Shown here piece after piece: positions 37,355 through 46,878 of a DNA stretch of 64,000 nucleotides. The notes beneath the pieces are model-generated. The model had not been told where the DNA came from. It saw nothing but the letters and a program-made list of their open reading frames with translations, and ran no database searches. Within the stretch, counting starts at the first letter, position 1. Every line of letters starts with the position of its first letter. The stretch is taken from positions 868,001 through 932,000 of the forward strand of contig NZ_JANUGZ010000001.1 in the NCBI RefSeq assembly GCF_024753205.1, given 5' to 3'. Both the position numbers and the translations under genes were made by a program. Source of the stretch: Massilia aurea. Lineage in GTDB: Bacteria; Pseudomonadota; Gammaproteobacteria; Burkholderiales; Burkholderiaceae_D.

Positions 37355-37951
37355 TCAGAACAGATCGATCGCGCCGCCGACGGGTTCGACCTTGAGTCGC
37401 TTGGCGTAATCGAGTTCGCGCTTGGCCAGCGTATCGTTATGGGTCTGCATCAGCTTCTTGACCAGCACCTTGCCCGTGCGCGGGAAGAAAAACACCTTGC
37501 GCGGGTAGATGTCATTGAGGTCTTCGGCCAGCACCGGAATCCGTTCGGTTTTCAGGAACTGCATGACGAACGCGGCATTGCGCTCGCCGACGTTCATCGC
37601 GGTAAAGCCGCGCAGCACGGCGCCGCCGCCAAACACCTTCGCTTCGAGGTGTTCACGGCGCGCGCCGGCCTTGAGCAGATCGTTGATCAGGATTTCCATG
37701 GCGAAGGTGCCGTAGCGCATCGAGGCCGATACCGGATTGTTGGGCTCGGCCGCGCCGTCGGGCAGCATGAAATGGTTCATGCCGCCCAGGCCCGTGACGC
37801 GGTCGCGGATGCAGGCCGACACGCACGAGCCGAGCACGGTCGAGATCAGCATGTTCTCTTTGGTATAAAAATACTCGCCGGGCAGGATCTTGGCGGCATC
37901 GATCGCGAACGTGCGGTCGTGGTACAGATTGGTTGCGAATTGGCTGTTCAT
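37355..37951 (-). CDS. cheD: Chemoreceptor glutamine deamidase CheD
   Basis: CheD deamidates glutamines on chemoreceptors. The 198-residue product has the catalytic cysteine C43 in [11 protein letters not shown] and histidine H60 in [11 protein letters not shown], followed by the family block [19 protein letters not shown] and KVFGGGAVL. Spacing to cheR is 15 bases and to cheB 17 bases, so cheR-cheD-cheB form a tight operon. Confidence 0.95.
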   Translation of the reverse strand: MNSQFATNLYHDRTFAIDAAKILPGEYFYTKENMLISTVLGSCVSACIRDRVTGLGGMNHFMLPDGAAEPNNPVSASMRYGTFAMEILINDLLKAGARREHLEAKVFGGGAVLRGFTAMNVGERNAAFVMQFLKTERIPVLAEDLNDIYPRKVFFFPRTGKVLVKKLMQTHNDTLAKRELDYAKRLKVEPVGGAIDLF

Positions 37952-37966
37952 GGTCGCCCTTCGTTC

Positions 37967-38821
37967 TTACGCCGTGCGCGCGTCGAGTTCGTACACGGTC
38001 TTGCCGCGCAGGCGCAGGGAATCGGACACGTACAGGAAGTTTTCGGAGTGGCCGGCAAACAGCAGACCGTGGCCCTTCATCAGCGGCACGAAGCGGCTCA
38101 GGATGGTGCGCTGGGTCGGCTTGTCGAAATAGATCATCACGTTGCGGCAAAAGATCGCGTCGAACTGCCCGTCCAGCGGCCAGCCATCGGCCAGCAGATT
38201 GAGCGGCTTGAACGTGACGAGCGAGCGCAGCTCGGGGCGGATGCGCACCATGCCTTCGTGGGCGCCCTTGCCGCGCAAGAAGAAGCGGCGCAGGCGTTCC
38301 GGCGACACCTTCTCGATGCGCTCCATCGGGTACACGCCATTGGAGGCCGTGGCCAGCACATTGGTGTCGATGTCGGTGGCGATGATCTCGACTTTGGGCG
38401 TGAGCGTGTTGAACGCTTCGCAGGCCGTCATCGCAATCGAATACGGCTCTTCGCCGGTGGACGCGGCCGAGCACCAGATGCGCAGCGGGCGCGAATCCTT
38501 CTTGTGCAGCGCCACCAGGTGATCGAGCAGCAGCGGGAAGTGATGCGCCTCGCGGAAGAACGACGTCAGGTTGGTGGTCAGCGCGTTGGTGAACGACTCC
38601 CACTCGCGGTCCATGCGCCCTGCTTCCAGGTCGTCCAGGTAACGCGTGAACGACTGGATGCCGGTGGCGCGCAGGCGCCGGGCCAGGCGGCTGTAGACCA
38701 TCTCCTGCTTGCTGTCGGCCAGCGAGATGCCGGCGCGCTGGTGAATCAGCGCGCGCACCCGTTCGAAATCACGCCGGGTGAAATCGAACTCTTTATTGGT
38801 TTCTGTTTTCTGCTGCGGCAC
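37967..38821 (-). CDS. cheR: Chemoreceptor methyltransferase CheR
   Basis: CheR methylates receptor glutamates with SAM. The 284-residue product has the helical N-terminal domain (TRRDFERVRALIHQRAGISL), the SAM motif IWCSAASTGEEPYSIAM and the FDAIFCRNVMIYFD motif of the catalytic domain. Its length is normal. No methyl-accepting receptor gene lies beside it; only 81 bases separate it from cheW. Confidence 0.96.
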   Translation of the reverse strand: MPQQKTETNKEFDFTRRDFERVRALIHQRAGISLADSKQEMVYSRLARRLRATGIQSFTRYLDDLEAGRMDREWESFTNALTTNLTSFFREAHHFPLLLDHLVALHKKDSRPLRIWCSAASTGEEPYSIAMTACEAFNTLTPKVEIIATDIDTNVLATASNGVYPMERIEKVSPERLRRFFLRGKGAHEGMVRIRPELRSLVTFKPLNLLADGWPLDGQFDAIFCRNVMIYFDKPTQRTILSRFVPLMKGHGLLFAGHSENFLYVSDSLRLRGKTVYELDARTA

Positions 38822-38902
38822 TGTGCGTGACTTTCTTGAATACGATGGCGGGCTGGATGAGCCGGCCGGATTGTTGTGCTTGGTGCCGACGCAGACGGTG
38901 GC

Positions 38903-39406
38903 TTACGCCGCCAGCTTGTCGATCAGGCCCATTTCGCTCGACGACATCAGCTTGTCGATGTCGACCAGGATCAGCATGCGCTCATCGACGGTGCCCAGGC
39001 CAATCATGTAGTCCGAATTGAAGGCGCTGCCCATTTCCGGGGCCGGCTTGATCTGGTCCGGCGTGAGCGTGGTGACGTCCGACACGCTGTCGACCACCAT
39101 GCCCATGATGCGGCCACCGATGTTCAGGATGATCACGACCGTGAACTGGTCATACACCGGGGTGCCCAGCTTGAACTTGATGCGCATGTCGACCACGGGA
39201 ATGATGATGCCGCGCAGATTGATCACGCCCTTGATGAATTCGGGAGCGTTGGCGATGCGGGTCACGGCTTCGTAGCCGCGGATTTCCTGCACCTTCAGGA
39301 TGTCGATGCCGTATTCTTCCGAACCCAGGGTGAAGGCAAGGAATTCGCTGCCGGCGCCGTCGTGCGCGGTGCCGTCGGTCGAGAGGGTGTTTGCCAGGTT
39401 GGACAT
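38903..39406 (-). CDS. cheW: Chemotaxis coupling protein CheW
   Basis: CheW links receptors to the kinase CheA. The 167-residue product is a single CheW domain: [23 protein letters not shown], then [22 protein letters not shown] and the conserved DSVSDV. It directly follows cheA (32 bases) in the same direction. Confidence 0.96.
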   Translation of the reverse strand: MSNLANTLSTDGTAHDGAGSEFLAFTLGSEEYGIDILKVQEIRGYEAVTRIANAPEFIKGVINLRGIIIPVVDMRIKFKLGTPVYDQFTVVIILNIGGRIMGMVVDSVSDVTTLTPDQIKPAPEMGSAFNSDYMIGLGTVDERMLILVDIDKLMSSSEMGLIDKLAA

Positions 39407-39438
39407 GGTATTCCTTTGTTTGCAGTGAAAATAAAAAT

Positions 39439-41598
39439 TTATTGAACGACGGGGTCGTCGGCCAGCTGGCGCGACGAGCGCACCAGCGCTGCCACGTCGA
39501 GGATCAGGGCGACACCACCGTCGCCCATGATGGTTGCGCCGGAAATCCCGGCCACTTTACGGTAATTCGCTTCCAGGTTCTTGACCACCACCTGCTGCTG
39601 CCCGACCAGTTCGTCCACGAACAGCGCGGCCTTCTTGCCCTCGGTTTCGAGGATGACGACGATGCCGTCGGACGGGTCGCGGTGCACCGGTTCGATATCG
39701 AACATCTGGTACAGCGGGATCATCGGCAGGTATTCGCCGCGCACTTTCAGCACGCGCCCGCGCCCGGCGATTTCGCGCACGTCCTCGGGCGTCGGCTGCA
39801 GCGATTCGACCACGAACGACAGCGGCAAAATATAGATTTCTTCGCCGCTGCGGATCGACATGCCGTCCAGGATCGCCAGCGTCAGCGGCAGCGAAATCGA
39901 GATCGTCGTGCCGAAACCGGCTGCCGAGCGGATGTCGACCGTGCCGCCCATCGCGGTGATATTGCGCTTGACGACATCCATGCCCACGCCGCGGCCCGAC
40001 ACGTCGGTCACGGTATCGGCGGTCGAGAAGCCCGGTGCGAAAATCAGTTGCCAGACTTCGGCGTCCGTCATCGTGTCGGACACGGCCAGCCCGTTCTGGG
40101 CCGCCTTGGCCAGGATTTTTTCGCGGTTCAGGCCGGCGCCATCGTCAGCCACTTCGATGACGATATGCCCGCCCTGGTGCCCGGCCGACAGGAACAGGCG
40201 CCCAGCTTCGCTCTTGCCCGCGGCAATGCGCGCGGCCGGCATCTCGACGCCATGGTCGATCGAATTGCGCACCAGGTGCGTCAGCGGATCGACGATCCGC
40301 TCGATCAGGCCTTTATCCAGTTCGGTGGCCGCGCCATTGGTGATGAAGTCGACCTTCTTGCCGAGCTTGCCGGCCAGGTCGCGCACCATGCGCGGGAAGC
40401 GCGAAAACACGAAGTCCATCGGCATCATGCGGATCGACATCACCGCCTCTTGCAGCTCGCGCGTGTTGCGGTCGAGCTGGCTGACCGACGACAGCAGGCG
40501 CTCGTGCAGGATCGGATCGAGCACGGCGCTGCGCTGCTCGAGCATCGCATTGGTGATGACGAGTTCGCCGATCAGGTTGATCAGCTGGTCGACTTTTTCG
40601 ACGGACACGCGGATGGACGACGACTCGTTCTTGTCGTCCTTGCGCGCGGCTTTCTTTTCCAGCGCCAGTTCGGCCAGGTGCTCAACGACGTTCTGGGCTT
40701 GCGTGGCAAGCGCCGCCACCGGCTCCGGCGCGCTCTCGACGATGCCGGCCGCAGCGCGGATCTGCTCGATCGGCTGAAAGAAGCCGTAGCCCAGTTCATC
40801 TTCGGACGGCTCGCCCGCGGCAGGCGCCACATCGTCGTCCGGGCCGAAGAAGCCATAGCCCTGGTCGTCTTCGATCCGCTTGCGCTCGGCCGCTTCGATC
40901 AGCCGCTGCTCTGGGGTGAGCGCCGGCGCTTCGAAGATTTTCAGGTCATCGGGGTCGAGCACGAACGAGCAGATCGCGATGATGTCGTCCAGGCTTTCCA
41001 GCGTCGTGATGATGACGGCGGTGCGCCCGCCATCGAGCGGCGCGACCGAGATCCGGCCCATCAGGCCCAGCTCGTCGACGAGCGCATCGATGTCGCGCTG
41101 CGCCACTTGCGGCAGCTCGATCTTGTAGCGGTGCGCGCCTTCGGTGGGCACTTCAACGCGTGCCGGCGCCGACAGGTAGGACGGTGCAACGACCGGCGCG
41201 ACCGGCACGACGCCTTCGGCCAGGTCGTGCAGCGCCATGCGCACATTGGCGACGACTTCCTGGTCGACCTGCTTGCCATGGCGATGGCCGTCGAGCTGCA
41301 TCTTGAGCGCGTCCTTGGCCGCCAAAAACGCGTCCACGTGGTTCGAGGTCAGCGCCATCTCGCCCTTGCGGATACGGTCCAGCAGGGACTCAAGCACGTG
41401 GGTCACGTCGCACATATCGGTCAGGCCGAAGGTCGATGCGCCGCCCTTGACCGAGTGCGCGGTGCGGAAGATCGCGTTCAGATCTTCGGCGTCGGGCGCT
41501 GCCAGATCGACGCCCAGCAGCAGGCGCTCCATTTCGGCGAGCAGTTCTTCTGCTTCGTCGAAAAAGACCTGGTAAAACTGGCTGATGTCGATGCTCAT
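39439..41598 (-). CDS. cheA: Chemotaxis histidine kinase CheA
   Basis: CheA is the receptor-controlled kinase that phosphorylates CheY and CheB. The 719-residue product has the Hpt domain with H48 in [13 protein letters not shown], a CheY/CheB-binding (P2) region around 140-220, an acidic linker with two similar GYGFF motifs, dimerisation helices, the ATPase with N box [13 protein letters not shown]1 VADDGAGLN and the later GRGVGMDVV box, and a C-terminal CheW-like domain ([12 protein letters not shown]). All P1-P5 domains are present. Confidence 0.96.
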   Translation of the reverse strand: MSIDISQFYQVFFDEAEELLAEMERLLLGVDLAAPDAEDLNAIFRTAHSVKGGASTFGLTDMCDVTHVLESLLDRIRKGEMALTSNHVDAFLAAKDALKMQLDGHRHGKQVDQEVVANVRMALHDLAEGVVPVAPVVAPSYLSAPARVEVPTEGAHRYKIELPQVAQRDIDALVDELGLMGRISVAPLDGGRTAVIITTLESLDDIIAICSFVLDPDDLKIFEAPALTPEQRLIEAAERKRIEDDQGYGFFGPDDDVAPAAGEPSEDELGYGFFQPIEQIRAAAGIVESAPEPVAALATQAQNVVEHLAELALEKKAARKDDKNESSSIRVSVEKVDQLINLIGELVITNAMLEQRSAVLDPILHERLLSSVSQLDRNTRELQEAVMSIRMMPMDFVFSRFPRMVRDLAGKLGKKVDFITNGAATELDKGLIERIVDPLTHLVRNSIDHGVEMPAARIAAGKSEAGRLFLSAGHQGGHIVIEVADDGAGLNREKILAKAAQNGLAVSDTMTDAEVWQLIFAPGFSTADTVTDVSGRGVGMDVVKRNITAMGGTVDIRSAAGFGTTISISLPLTLAILDGMSIRSGEEIYILPLSFVVESLQPTPEDVREIAGRGRVLKVRGEYLPMIPLYQMFDIEPVHRDPSDGIVVILETEGKKAALFVDELVGQQQVVVKNLEANYRKVAGISGATIMGDGGVALILDVAALVRSSRQLADDPVVQ

Positions 41599-41639
41599 GG
41601 GGATGTCCGCTCGTGGTTGCCTAAGCCAAAATTCATGGC

Positions 41640-42005
41640 TTAACCGATCACTTTTTTGACCACCTCGATCAGGCGCTGCGGATCGAACGGCTTGACCAGC
41701 CAGCCATTGGCGCCGGCAGCACGGCCCTTGGATTTCATTTCGTCCGACGACTCGGTGGTGAGCATCAGGATGGGCGTCTTCGCGTAGCCGGGCAGCGAGC
41801 GCAGCGACTTGATCAGCGCCAGGCCGTCCATCTTCGGCATGTTCTGGTCGGTCAGCACCAGGTCGACGGCCTGCAGCTTCGCCTTGTCGAGGCCGTCCTG
41901 GCCGTCCACGGCTTCCACCACATGGTAGCCGGCTGCCTTCAGACTGAAAGCCACCATCTGGCGTAGTGAACTGGAATCGTCGACTGCGAGAATCGTTTTT
42001 GCCAT
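41640..42005 (-). CDS. CheY-like response regulator, second copy
   Basis: This is a 121-residue receiver-only protein upstream of cheA. Pocket D9/D10 (AVDDSSSLRQM), phospho-acceptor D53 (VLTDQNMPKMDG), Thr in MLTTESSDEMK and Lys in WLVKPFDPQRL are all present. It is more like the CheY1/TcrX type found beside CheA in multi-CheY systems than the enteric CheY at 35745. It may act as a phosphate sink or a signal for a different output. Confidence 0.93.
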   Translation of the reverse strand: MAKTILAVDDSSSLRQMVAFSLKAAGYHVVEAVDGQDGLDKAKLQAVDLVLTDQNMPKMDGLALIKSLRSLPGYAKTPILMLTTESSDEMKSKGRAAGANGWLVKPFDPQRLIEVVKKVIG

Positions 42006-42082
42006 CTTGTGCTCCTGCTGTTTTTACACCGGGCGGACCCGGGTTGAATTGGTTGTTAGGTGACTACGGGGCGGCGGCGCGG

Positions 42083-42631
42083 TCAGAACAGCTCGACGTC
42101 GCCGCTTTCCAGGTGTTTCTGTTCGACCGACCTGCGCAGCTTGCTGCGTAGTTGCAGCGACTGGATCGCCAGTGCGACGCTGACCTGGCCCAGCCGGTCG
42201 ACGATTTCGTCGCTGCCGTGCTCTGGCGTGATCCCTTCGCCATGGTCGTTCAACGTGCCCAGAAAGTCGCGCAAGCCCGCCACGCGGCGCAGCGTACGCT
42301 CGATTAGTTGCGCCGTCAGGTCCTGGAACTGCATGCTGGTGATCGCCGTGTTCACGTGCTCGCTCACATCGTCCGACATCGAGCCCAGCAGCGCGCGATC
42401 CTCAAGCGACAGCGTGCCCCCGGCGAGCATGCGGTCGATTGCTTCCTGGCGCGCGCCGACGACGGCGTGCACCGCCACGAAGCTGCCGGTGAGCTTGTCG
42501 ATGGCTTCTTCGAGCAGCAGTTCGGTCTGGAGCAGATCGGCTTCCACTTCGGTCAGGTGGCGCCGGCCATGCACCGACACGCCTGAGAGCAGGCGCTTGA
42601 CGTGCGATCCGAGTATCTTTTTTCTTGTCAT
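42083..42631 (-). CDS. CheZ-like chemotaxis protein with QDLTAQ motif
   Basis: This is a 182-residue all-helical protein. The centre reads ITSMQFQDLTAQLIERTLRRV, which matches the CheZ catalytic helix, including the Asp and Gln that attack CheY-P (QDLTGQ in CheZ). It lacks the long N-terminal part of CheZ, and its end SGDVELF only loosely resembles the CheZ tail. It lies between motB and the second cheY gene. I infer a phosphatase for that CheY; it could instead be a regulatory relative without activity. Confidence 0.6.
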   Translation of the reverse strand: MTRKKILGSHVKRLLSGVSVHGRRHLTEVEADLLQTELLLEEAIDKLTGSFVAVHAVVGARQEAIDRMLAGGTLSLEDRALLGSMSDDVSEHVNTAITSMQFQDLTAQLIERTLRRVAGLRDFLGTLNDHGEGITPEHGSDEIVDRLGQVSVALAIQSLQLRSKLRRSVEQKHLESGDVELF

Positions 42632-42665
42632 CGTGTTCTCTCCAAACCTGCCCGCACAGCGTCGG

Positions 42666-43607
42666 TCATCGCGGTTTCACCGCATTTAGCGTTGCCGTCG
42701 CTGCTGCCTCGACATCCTCGGCCGGCACGTCCAGTGTGGACGCATCGCGCCGCACCGCGTCTTCGGTGCGCTTGTTCATGACGATGATGCTGATACGCCG
42801 GTTGATGGGGCTGAACGGGTCGGTGGCATCCAGGTGCGCGGCCGAGGCCAGCCCGACCACGCGCAGCACCTTGTCGTCCTGCAGGCCGCCCAGCACCATC
42901 TCGCGGCGCGACGCGTTGGCGCGGTCGGCCGACAGTTCCCAGTTGCTGTAGCCGGCGTCGCTGTGATACGGCGTCGAATCGGTATGCCCCGAAATTCCCA
43001 GCTTGTTCGGCACCTCGTTGAGCACCATGCCGATGATGTGCAGGATTTCCTTCGTGTACGGCTGCAGCTCGGCCTTGGCCATCGCGAACATCGGGCGGTT
43101 CTTTTCATCGACGATCTGGATGCGCAAGCCTTCGCTGGTGATGTCGAGCAGCAGCTGGTTCTGGTACTTCTTGAGCATCGGATTGACTTCGATGGCCGAC
43201 TCGATGCGCGCCTTCAGGTTTTTCAGGCGCTCGCCTTCTTCGCGCGCCAGTGCGGCCTTGGCCGCCTGCAGGTCGTAGCTCTTGTTGGCCGGTGCCGAGT
43301 CGCCGCGCTTGACCTGGCCGGCGGTGCGCGTCAGGTCTTCGCCGCCGCCCTTGATCACCGACGACGAGTCGCCCGAGCCGGAGCCACCCTGCATTGCCAC
43401 CTTGAGCGGGGTCTTGAAGTATTCCGAGATGCCCACCAGGTCGCCCTTGGCGGTCGAGCCCAGCAGCCACATGAGCAGGAAGAACGCCATCATCGCGGTC
43501 ACGAAGTCGGCGTACGCAATTTTCCAGGCGCCGCCGTGGTGGCCGGCGGCCACCTTCTTGATGCGCTTGATGACGATGGGACGTGCGTTGTCGTCAGCCA
43601 CGCTCAT
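42666..43607 (-). CDS. motB: Flagellar stator protein MotB
   Basis: MotB anchors the stator to peptidoglycan and carries the proton-binding aspartate. The 313-residue product has a short cytoplasmic start, one transmembrane helix with D34 in YADFVTAMMAFFLLMWLLG, a Ser/Gly-rich plug region and a C-terminal OmpA-like domain (ISGHTDSTPY and the later WELSADRANASRREM). It belongs to the proton-type H1 stator class by its YADFVTAMMAFFL helix. It is followed by the CheZ-like gene. Confidence 0.96.
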   Translation of the reverse strand: MSVADDNARPIVIKRIKKVAAGHHGGAWKIAYADFVTAMMAFFLLMWLLGSTAKGDLVGISEYFKTPLKVAMQGGSGSGDSSSVIKGGGEDLTRTAGQVKRGDSAPANKSYDLQAAKAALAREEGERLKNLKARIESAIEVNPMLKKYQNQLLLDITSEGLRIQIVDEKNRPMFAMAKAELQPYTKEILHIIGMVLNEVPNKLGISGHTDSTPYHSDAGYSNWELSADRANASRREMVLGGLQDDKVLRVVGLASAAHLDATDPFSPINRRISIIVMNKRTEDAVRRDASTLDVPAEDVEAAATATLNAVKPR

Positions 43608-43653
43608 GCTCCCTGGTGTACGCCGGCGAAAGATCGAATGCGGTCATCGCGGC

Positions 43654-44508
43654 TTACTTCTTCTTCTTGATGTGTTCTTCGAGCTCGGCGAAGGTCGGGC
43701 GCTCGGTCGAGTACAGCACCTTGCGGCCGAATTCGACGGCCAGCGCCGGCGCATAGCCGTTCAGGCTCGCCAGCAGCGTCACCTTCACACACTGGAACAT
43801 CTTGGTCGACTCTTCGAGTTTCTGCTCCAGCACGGTGGACAGCGGGCTGACGAATGCATAGGCCAGCAAAATACCCAGGAAGGTACCGACCAGCGCCTTG
43901 GCGATCAGGATGCCCAGCTCGGCCGGCGGCAAGCCGACCGATTCCATCGTGTGGACCACGCCCATCACCGCCGCCACGATACCGAAGGCCGGCAGGCCGT
44001 CGCCGATCTTGGCAATCACGTGGGCCGGAATAGCGCCTTCGTGGTGGTGCGTCTCAATCTCGTTGTCCATCAGGTTTTCGATCTGCATCGCGTCCATATT
44101 GCCGGACACCATCAGGCGCAGGTAATCGGTCATGAATTCGACGATGTGATGGTCGGACACGACAGCCGGGTACTTGGAAAACAGCGGCGATGCGTCCGGG
44201 GCTTCGATATCGCCCTCGATCGACATCAGGCCTTCCTTGCGGACCTTGGACAGCACGTCGAATTGCAGCGCCATGAGTTCCATGTACATGTCTTTCGTGT
44301 ACTTCGAGCCCTTGAAGATGCTGGGAAACGCCTTGAGCGTCGCCTTGATTGCCTTGCCGCTGTTGCCGACGAACAGAGCGCCGAACGCGGCGCCGCCGAT
44401 CATCAACAGCTCGATGGGCTGCCACAGCGATGCAAGGTGACCACCCGCCAAGGCAAAGCCACCAAACACGCAGGCACAGACGATGATGTAACCAACAATA
44501 ACTAACAA
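43654..44508 (-). CDS. motA: Flagellar stator protein MotA
   Basis: MotA forms the membrane ring of the proton-driven stator. The product has four transmembrane segments, the conserved GDGLPAFGIVAAVMGVVHTM and the LVGTFLGILLAYAFVSPLS pair. The start is placed at TTG 44508, giving MLVIVGYIIVCACVFGG, the normal MotA N-terminus, with GGAG 9 bases upstream; 284 residues. An in-frame ATG at 44547 would add 13 polar residues (SRHGTGFLEQNPL), unusual for the family and with a weaker site. It ends in EEHIKKKK and is followed after 46 bases by motB. Confidence 0.9.
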   Translation of the reverse strand: MLVIVGYIIVCACVFGGFALAGGHLASLWQPIELLMIGGAAFGALFVGNSGKAIKATLKAFPSIFKGSKYTKDMYMELMALQFDVLSKVRKEGLMSIEGDIEAPDASPLFSKYPAVVSDHHIVEFMTDYLRLMVSGNMDAMQIENLMDNEIETHHHEGAIPAHVIAKIGDGLPAFGIVAAVMGVVHTMESVGLPPAELGILIAKALVGTFLGILLAYAFVSPLSTVLEQKLEESTKMFQCVKVTLLASLNGYAPALAVEFGRKVLYSTERPTFAELEEHIKKKK

Positions 44509-44655
44509 AGGATTTTGCTCCAGAAAACCCGTGCCGTGTCGCGACATGTCGACTCGGAACCGGTAATTTCAGAAAATGTTTATTCAGGGAATTACTTTAG
44601 CTGGAGAAGTGCTGTCCGGCAAGCAAAACCACCCTGGAAACTCACCGTTTGTCTC

Positions 44656-45441
44656 TTAAAAGTCCCATATATACAAAGCAGGTCCACCTGTGTACGGATG
44701 CACAACACGCGTCGGTGTTTGTCCGACAACGATGAATTCGTAACTGAAAAGCATCGAACCGGGACGCATCTCACGCGCAGCCTTGCGCCACAGCGCGGTC
44801 ATCGCGACCGGGGACAGGTAGGCAAACACGGCGTCATAGTCGCCCAGGTCGAGCTGTTCATAGTCGCCACGGATGAAGACAGCCGGGCTGCGCGCCAGCT
44901 TCGCGCGCACGAAGCTGGCCAGCCATGGCAGGGGCGCAAGCTCGATGCCCTCGATGCGCGCGTTCGAACGGCGGCGCTGCAGCGCCAGCACCAGCCCGCC
45001 GATGCCGCTGCCGATGTCGATCACGCGCAGCGTCCTGCCCTGCGGCAGCGCGGCATCGACGGCCTCCCACACCTTGCGGCCGGACGGGTAATACGGCACC
45101 TGCGTGCGGTAGGTCGACCAGTACAGCAGCAACAGGAACACGAAGATGACGAGAAATGCCAGCGGCGGTATCGCCAGCGTGCTGGTGGCCAGCAGGGCCA
45201 GCGGAAAACCGAACTGGATCGCGCGCCACCAGATCGCCAGGCCGCGCCACCAGGTCAGGCCTGCCGCAAGCAGACCCTGGACCAGCGCCACGTGCCAGTA
45301 CGAGACGGTCAGGCCGCCCGTGGCGAGCAGGTAGATGACGGCGAGCGTGAGGGGAAAGGCAGCGAGCTGCAGCAGCAGCGCCCGGACTGCGGGCGCGCCC
45401 AGCAGGCGCCGGGGCGACGGGGAAGACGGTGATGCGGGCAA
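44656..45441 (-). CDS. Membrane-anchored class I SAM methyltransferase-like protein
   Basis: This protein has three or four hydrophobic helices in the first 110 residues (for example ALLLQLAAFPLTLAVIYLLA and LAFLVIFVFLLLLYW), then a SAM-binding fold: VIDIGSGIGGLVLALQRR, GIELAP and GDYEQLDLGDYDAVFAYL. The catalytic end is YTGGPALYIWDF. The substrate is unknown. No ATG or GTG lies near the expected start; the best in-frame codon is TTG 45441, just after the flhC stop, without a clear ribosome-binding site. The frame is also open back into flhC. Its position between flhC and motA is odd. Confidence 0.65.
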   Translation of the reverse strand: MPASPSSPSPRRLLGAPAVRALLLQLAAFPLTLAVIYLLATGGLTVSYWHVALVQGLLAAGLTWWRGLAIWWRAIQFGFPLALLATSTLAIPPLAFLVIFVFLLLLYWSTYRTQVPYYPSGRKVWEAVDAALPQGRTLRVIDIGSGIGGLVLALQRRRSNARIEGIELAPLPWLASFVRAKLARSPAVFIRGDYEQLDLGDYDAVFAYLSPVAMTALWRKAAREMRPGSMLFSYEFIVVGQTPTRVVHPYTGGPALYIWDF

Positions 45442-45463
45442 GGCAGGCTGCCGGCGTGCTGGA

Positions 45464-46054
45464 TCAGGCCGGGCCCAAGCCGGCGGCCCTGCCCTCGGCC
45501 TCTTCGTCGGCGCGCGCCTGGTCGAGCGCTTCCTTGGCCTTGCGCGTCTTGCCTGCGCGTGACGGCATGTGGCACAGCCCACACAGGTAGTCGCTGTTGA
45601 GATCGAGGGCATTGACGATGAACTTGCCCTGGCACTTGCTGCAGGGGGCCAGCTGCAGCATGCCGCCATTGAAGAAGCGTACCAGCGTCCAGGCGCGCGT
45701 AAGCGAGAGCAACGGCTCTTCGTTCGGCGCCGGCGGCATTTGTTCGAGGTAGAGTTTGTAGGCCTTCATGACGGCCTGGATGCCGGTGGCGCCGGCATGC
45801 TCCACCAGGAACTGGTGGATATTGATGAACAACGACGAATGGATATTCGGTTGCCAGGTCAGGAACCAGTCGGTCGAGAACGGCAGCATGCCCTTGGGTG
45901 GAGAGACACCCTTGAGCTCCTTGTACAGCTTGAGCAGGCGTTCGCGCGACAGCGAGACTTCGGTCTCGAGCAGTTGCAGGCGTGCGCCCAGGTTGATCAG
46001 TTCAATGGCGAGCTGGATTTCCTGCGCCTCGGTGACAACGCTCTTTTTACTCAT
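45464..46054 (-). CDS. flhC: Flagellar transcriptional activator FlhC
   Basis: FlhC with FlhD forms the FlhD4C2 master regulator of flagellar genes. The 196-residue product has the helical DNA-binding N-part ([39 protein letters not shown]) and the zinc site [10 protein letters not shown] plus YLCGLCHMP (four cysteines). Its end carries a charged extension ([13 protein letters not shown]). flhD lies 52 bases upstream. Confidence 0.96.
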   Translation of the reverse strand: MSKKSVVTEAQEIQLAIELINLGARLQLLETEVSLSRERLLKLYKELKGVSPPKGMLPFSTDWFLTWQPNIHSSLFINIHQFLVEHAGATGIQAVMKAYKLYLEQMPPAPNEEPLLSLTRAWTLVRFFNGGMLQLAPCSKCQGKFIVNALDLNSDYLCGLCHMPSRAGKTRKAKEALDQARADEEAEGRAAGLGPA

Positions 46055-46106
46055 GGCGATACGGCTCCCGGCACTGTCGGCCTTACAGCAAGACCGCTGA
46101 CAGCGA

Positions 46107-46424
46107 TTATACGATCTCTTCGACTGGCTGGCCGGCCATCAGGATGGCGGCGTGCGACTGGGCCAGGCTACGGTCCTTCGTGTGGCTCGTCAGCATCGAC
46201 AGGATCGCGCTGTCGTCGAAGCGGAAGCGGGCCAGCATCATGTTGCCGCCAGCAAGCTTCAGGATTTGCGCATTGCTCATGCCTTCGATCAGGTCGGCGA
46301 TGTCGGCCGAGACGCCCAGGCGGAAAATGGCGGTGACCTTGTCGGCACGGATCATTTGCTGTGCCAGCATCAGGTAGCTCAGGTTAGCGTCGCGAATTTC
46401 AGCCATCATGTCGTTCATCGTCAT
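46107..46424 (-). CDS. flhD: Flagellar transcriptional activator FlhD
   Basis: FlhD is the partner of FlhC. The 105-residue product matches in [23 protein letters not shown] and the helix-turn-helix region ([25 protein letters not shown]). It starts at ATG 46424 (MTMND) with GGAG/GAGAGA about 8-11 bases upstream; ATG 46418 is an alternative. It is the first gene of the leftward motility block and is preceded by an unusually long regulatory region. Confidence 0.95.
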   Translation of the reverse strand: MTMNDMMAEIRDANLSYLMLAQQMIRADKVTAIFRLGVSADIADLIEGMSNAQILKLAGGNMMLARFRFDDSAILSMLTSHTKDRSLAQSHAAILMAGQPVEEIV

Positions 46425-46698
46425 TTTCTCTCTCCAGTCGTTGTGTCGGCTGCCGTTGTGTTGCCGATGAGATAGATTCTGACCGTGGGGAAACTATTCA
46501 CAAATTGGAGAAAGTCTGTATTTTCAGTCAGTGAACGACGAGACGGACCCATAGGAGTTTGTCTTACAAACCCATCTGGCTCCCTATGAAACCCTGGTAA
46601 AAATCAGGGCTGTTTGGTGCAGGAAAGCACCTTGATGATATGCAGCAACAAAACGAATTTGTCGCAATTTTGCCACTCGGCAACAGCCGCTAATCTCT
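46425..46698 (-). other. Long flhD leader with hairpins
   Basis: There is no gene that I can support here. On the flhD transcript, CATAGGGAG pairs with CTCCTATG (46550-46588), enclosing GTTTGT-AAG-ACAAAC, and CCCTG/CAGGG (46592-46609) forms a second hairpin. The leader would be about 270 bases from the nearest predicted start site, long enough to hold post-transcriptional control. Confidence 0.5.
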
Positions 46699-46725
46699 TT
46701 AACGGCAGCTCGCGGGGCAACTTTA
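46699..46725 (-). promoter_or_regulatory. FliA (sigma-28)-type promoter 1 of flhDC
   Basis: On the minus strand: TAAAGTTG, 11 bases, GCCGTTAA, against the FliA consensus TAAAGTTT-N11-GCCGATAA. An A/T tract (AAAATTTTTT) lies just upstream at 46737-46746. Confidence 0.7.
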
Positions 46726-46794
46726 GGGTCTGATTGAAAAAATTTTCAACATTTTTGCAGCCACCCAAACTGCTCCACCCTGCCTGCTCTTCCA

Positions 46795-46821
46795 TTTACG
46801 GCAGCCGCGCCGCCGACTTTA
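46795..46821 (-). promoter_or_regulatory. FliA (sigma-28)-type promoter 2 of flhDC
   Basis: On the minus strand: TAAAGTCG, 11 bases, GCCGTAAA. The -35 half ends in CG instead of TT, so it is the weakest of the three. A mirrored A/T tract lies upstream at 46836-46849. Confidence 0.6.
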
Positions 46822-46878
46822 GGGCGATTCGCCACAATTTTTAAAAAATAGGTGCGATTCACTGCCTATCTGGGACTG

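Noticed and set aside
39391..41643. 750-codon plus-strand frame across cheA
   Set aside because: Full antisense shadow of cheA, His/Arg/Asp-rich as expected from reversed codons.
46493..46620. Possible c-di-GMP or other riboswitch in the flhD leader
   Set aside because: Hairpins exist, but I could not match any known riboswitch core.
46604..46795. 63-codon minus-strand frame between flhD and the acyltransferase gene
   Set aside because: It runs through a predicted promoter repeat, has no ribosome-binding site, and its similarity to another frame near 46900 comes from the repeated promoter DNA, not from protein conservation.
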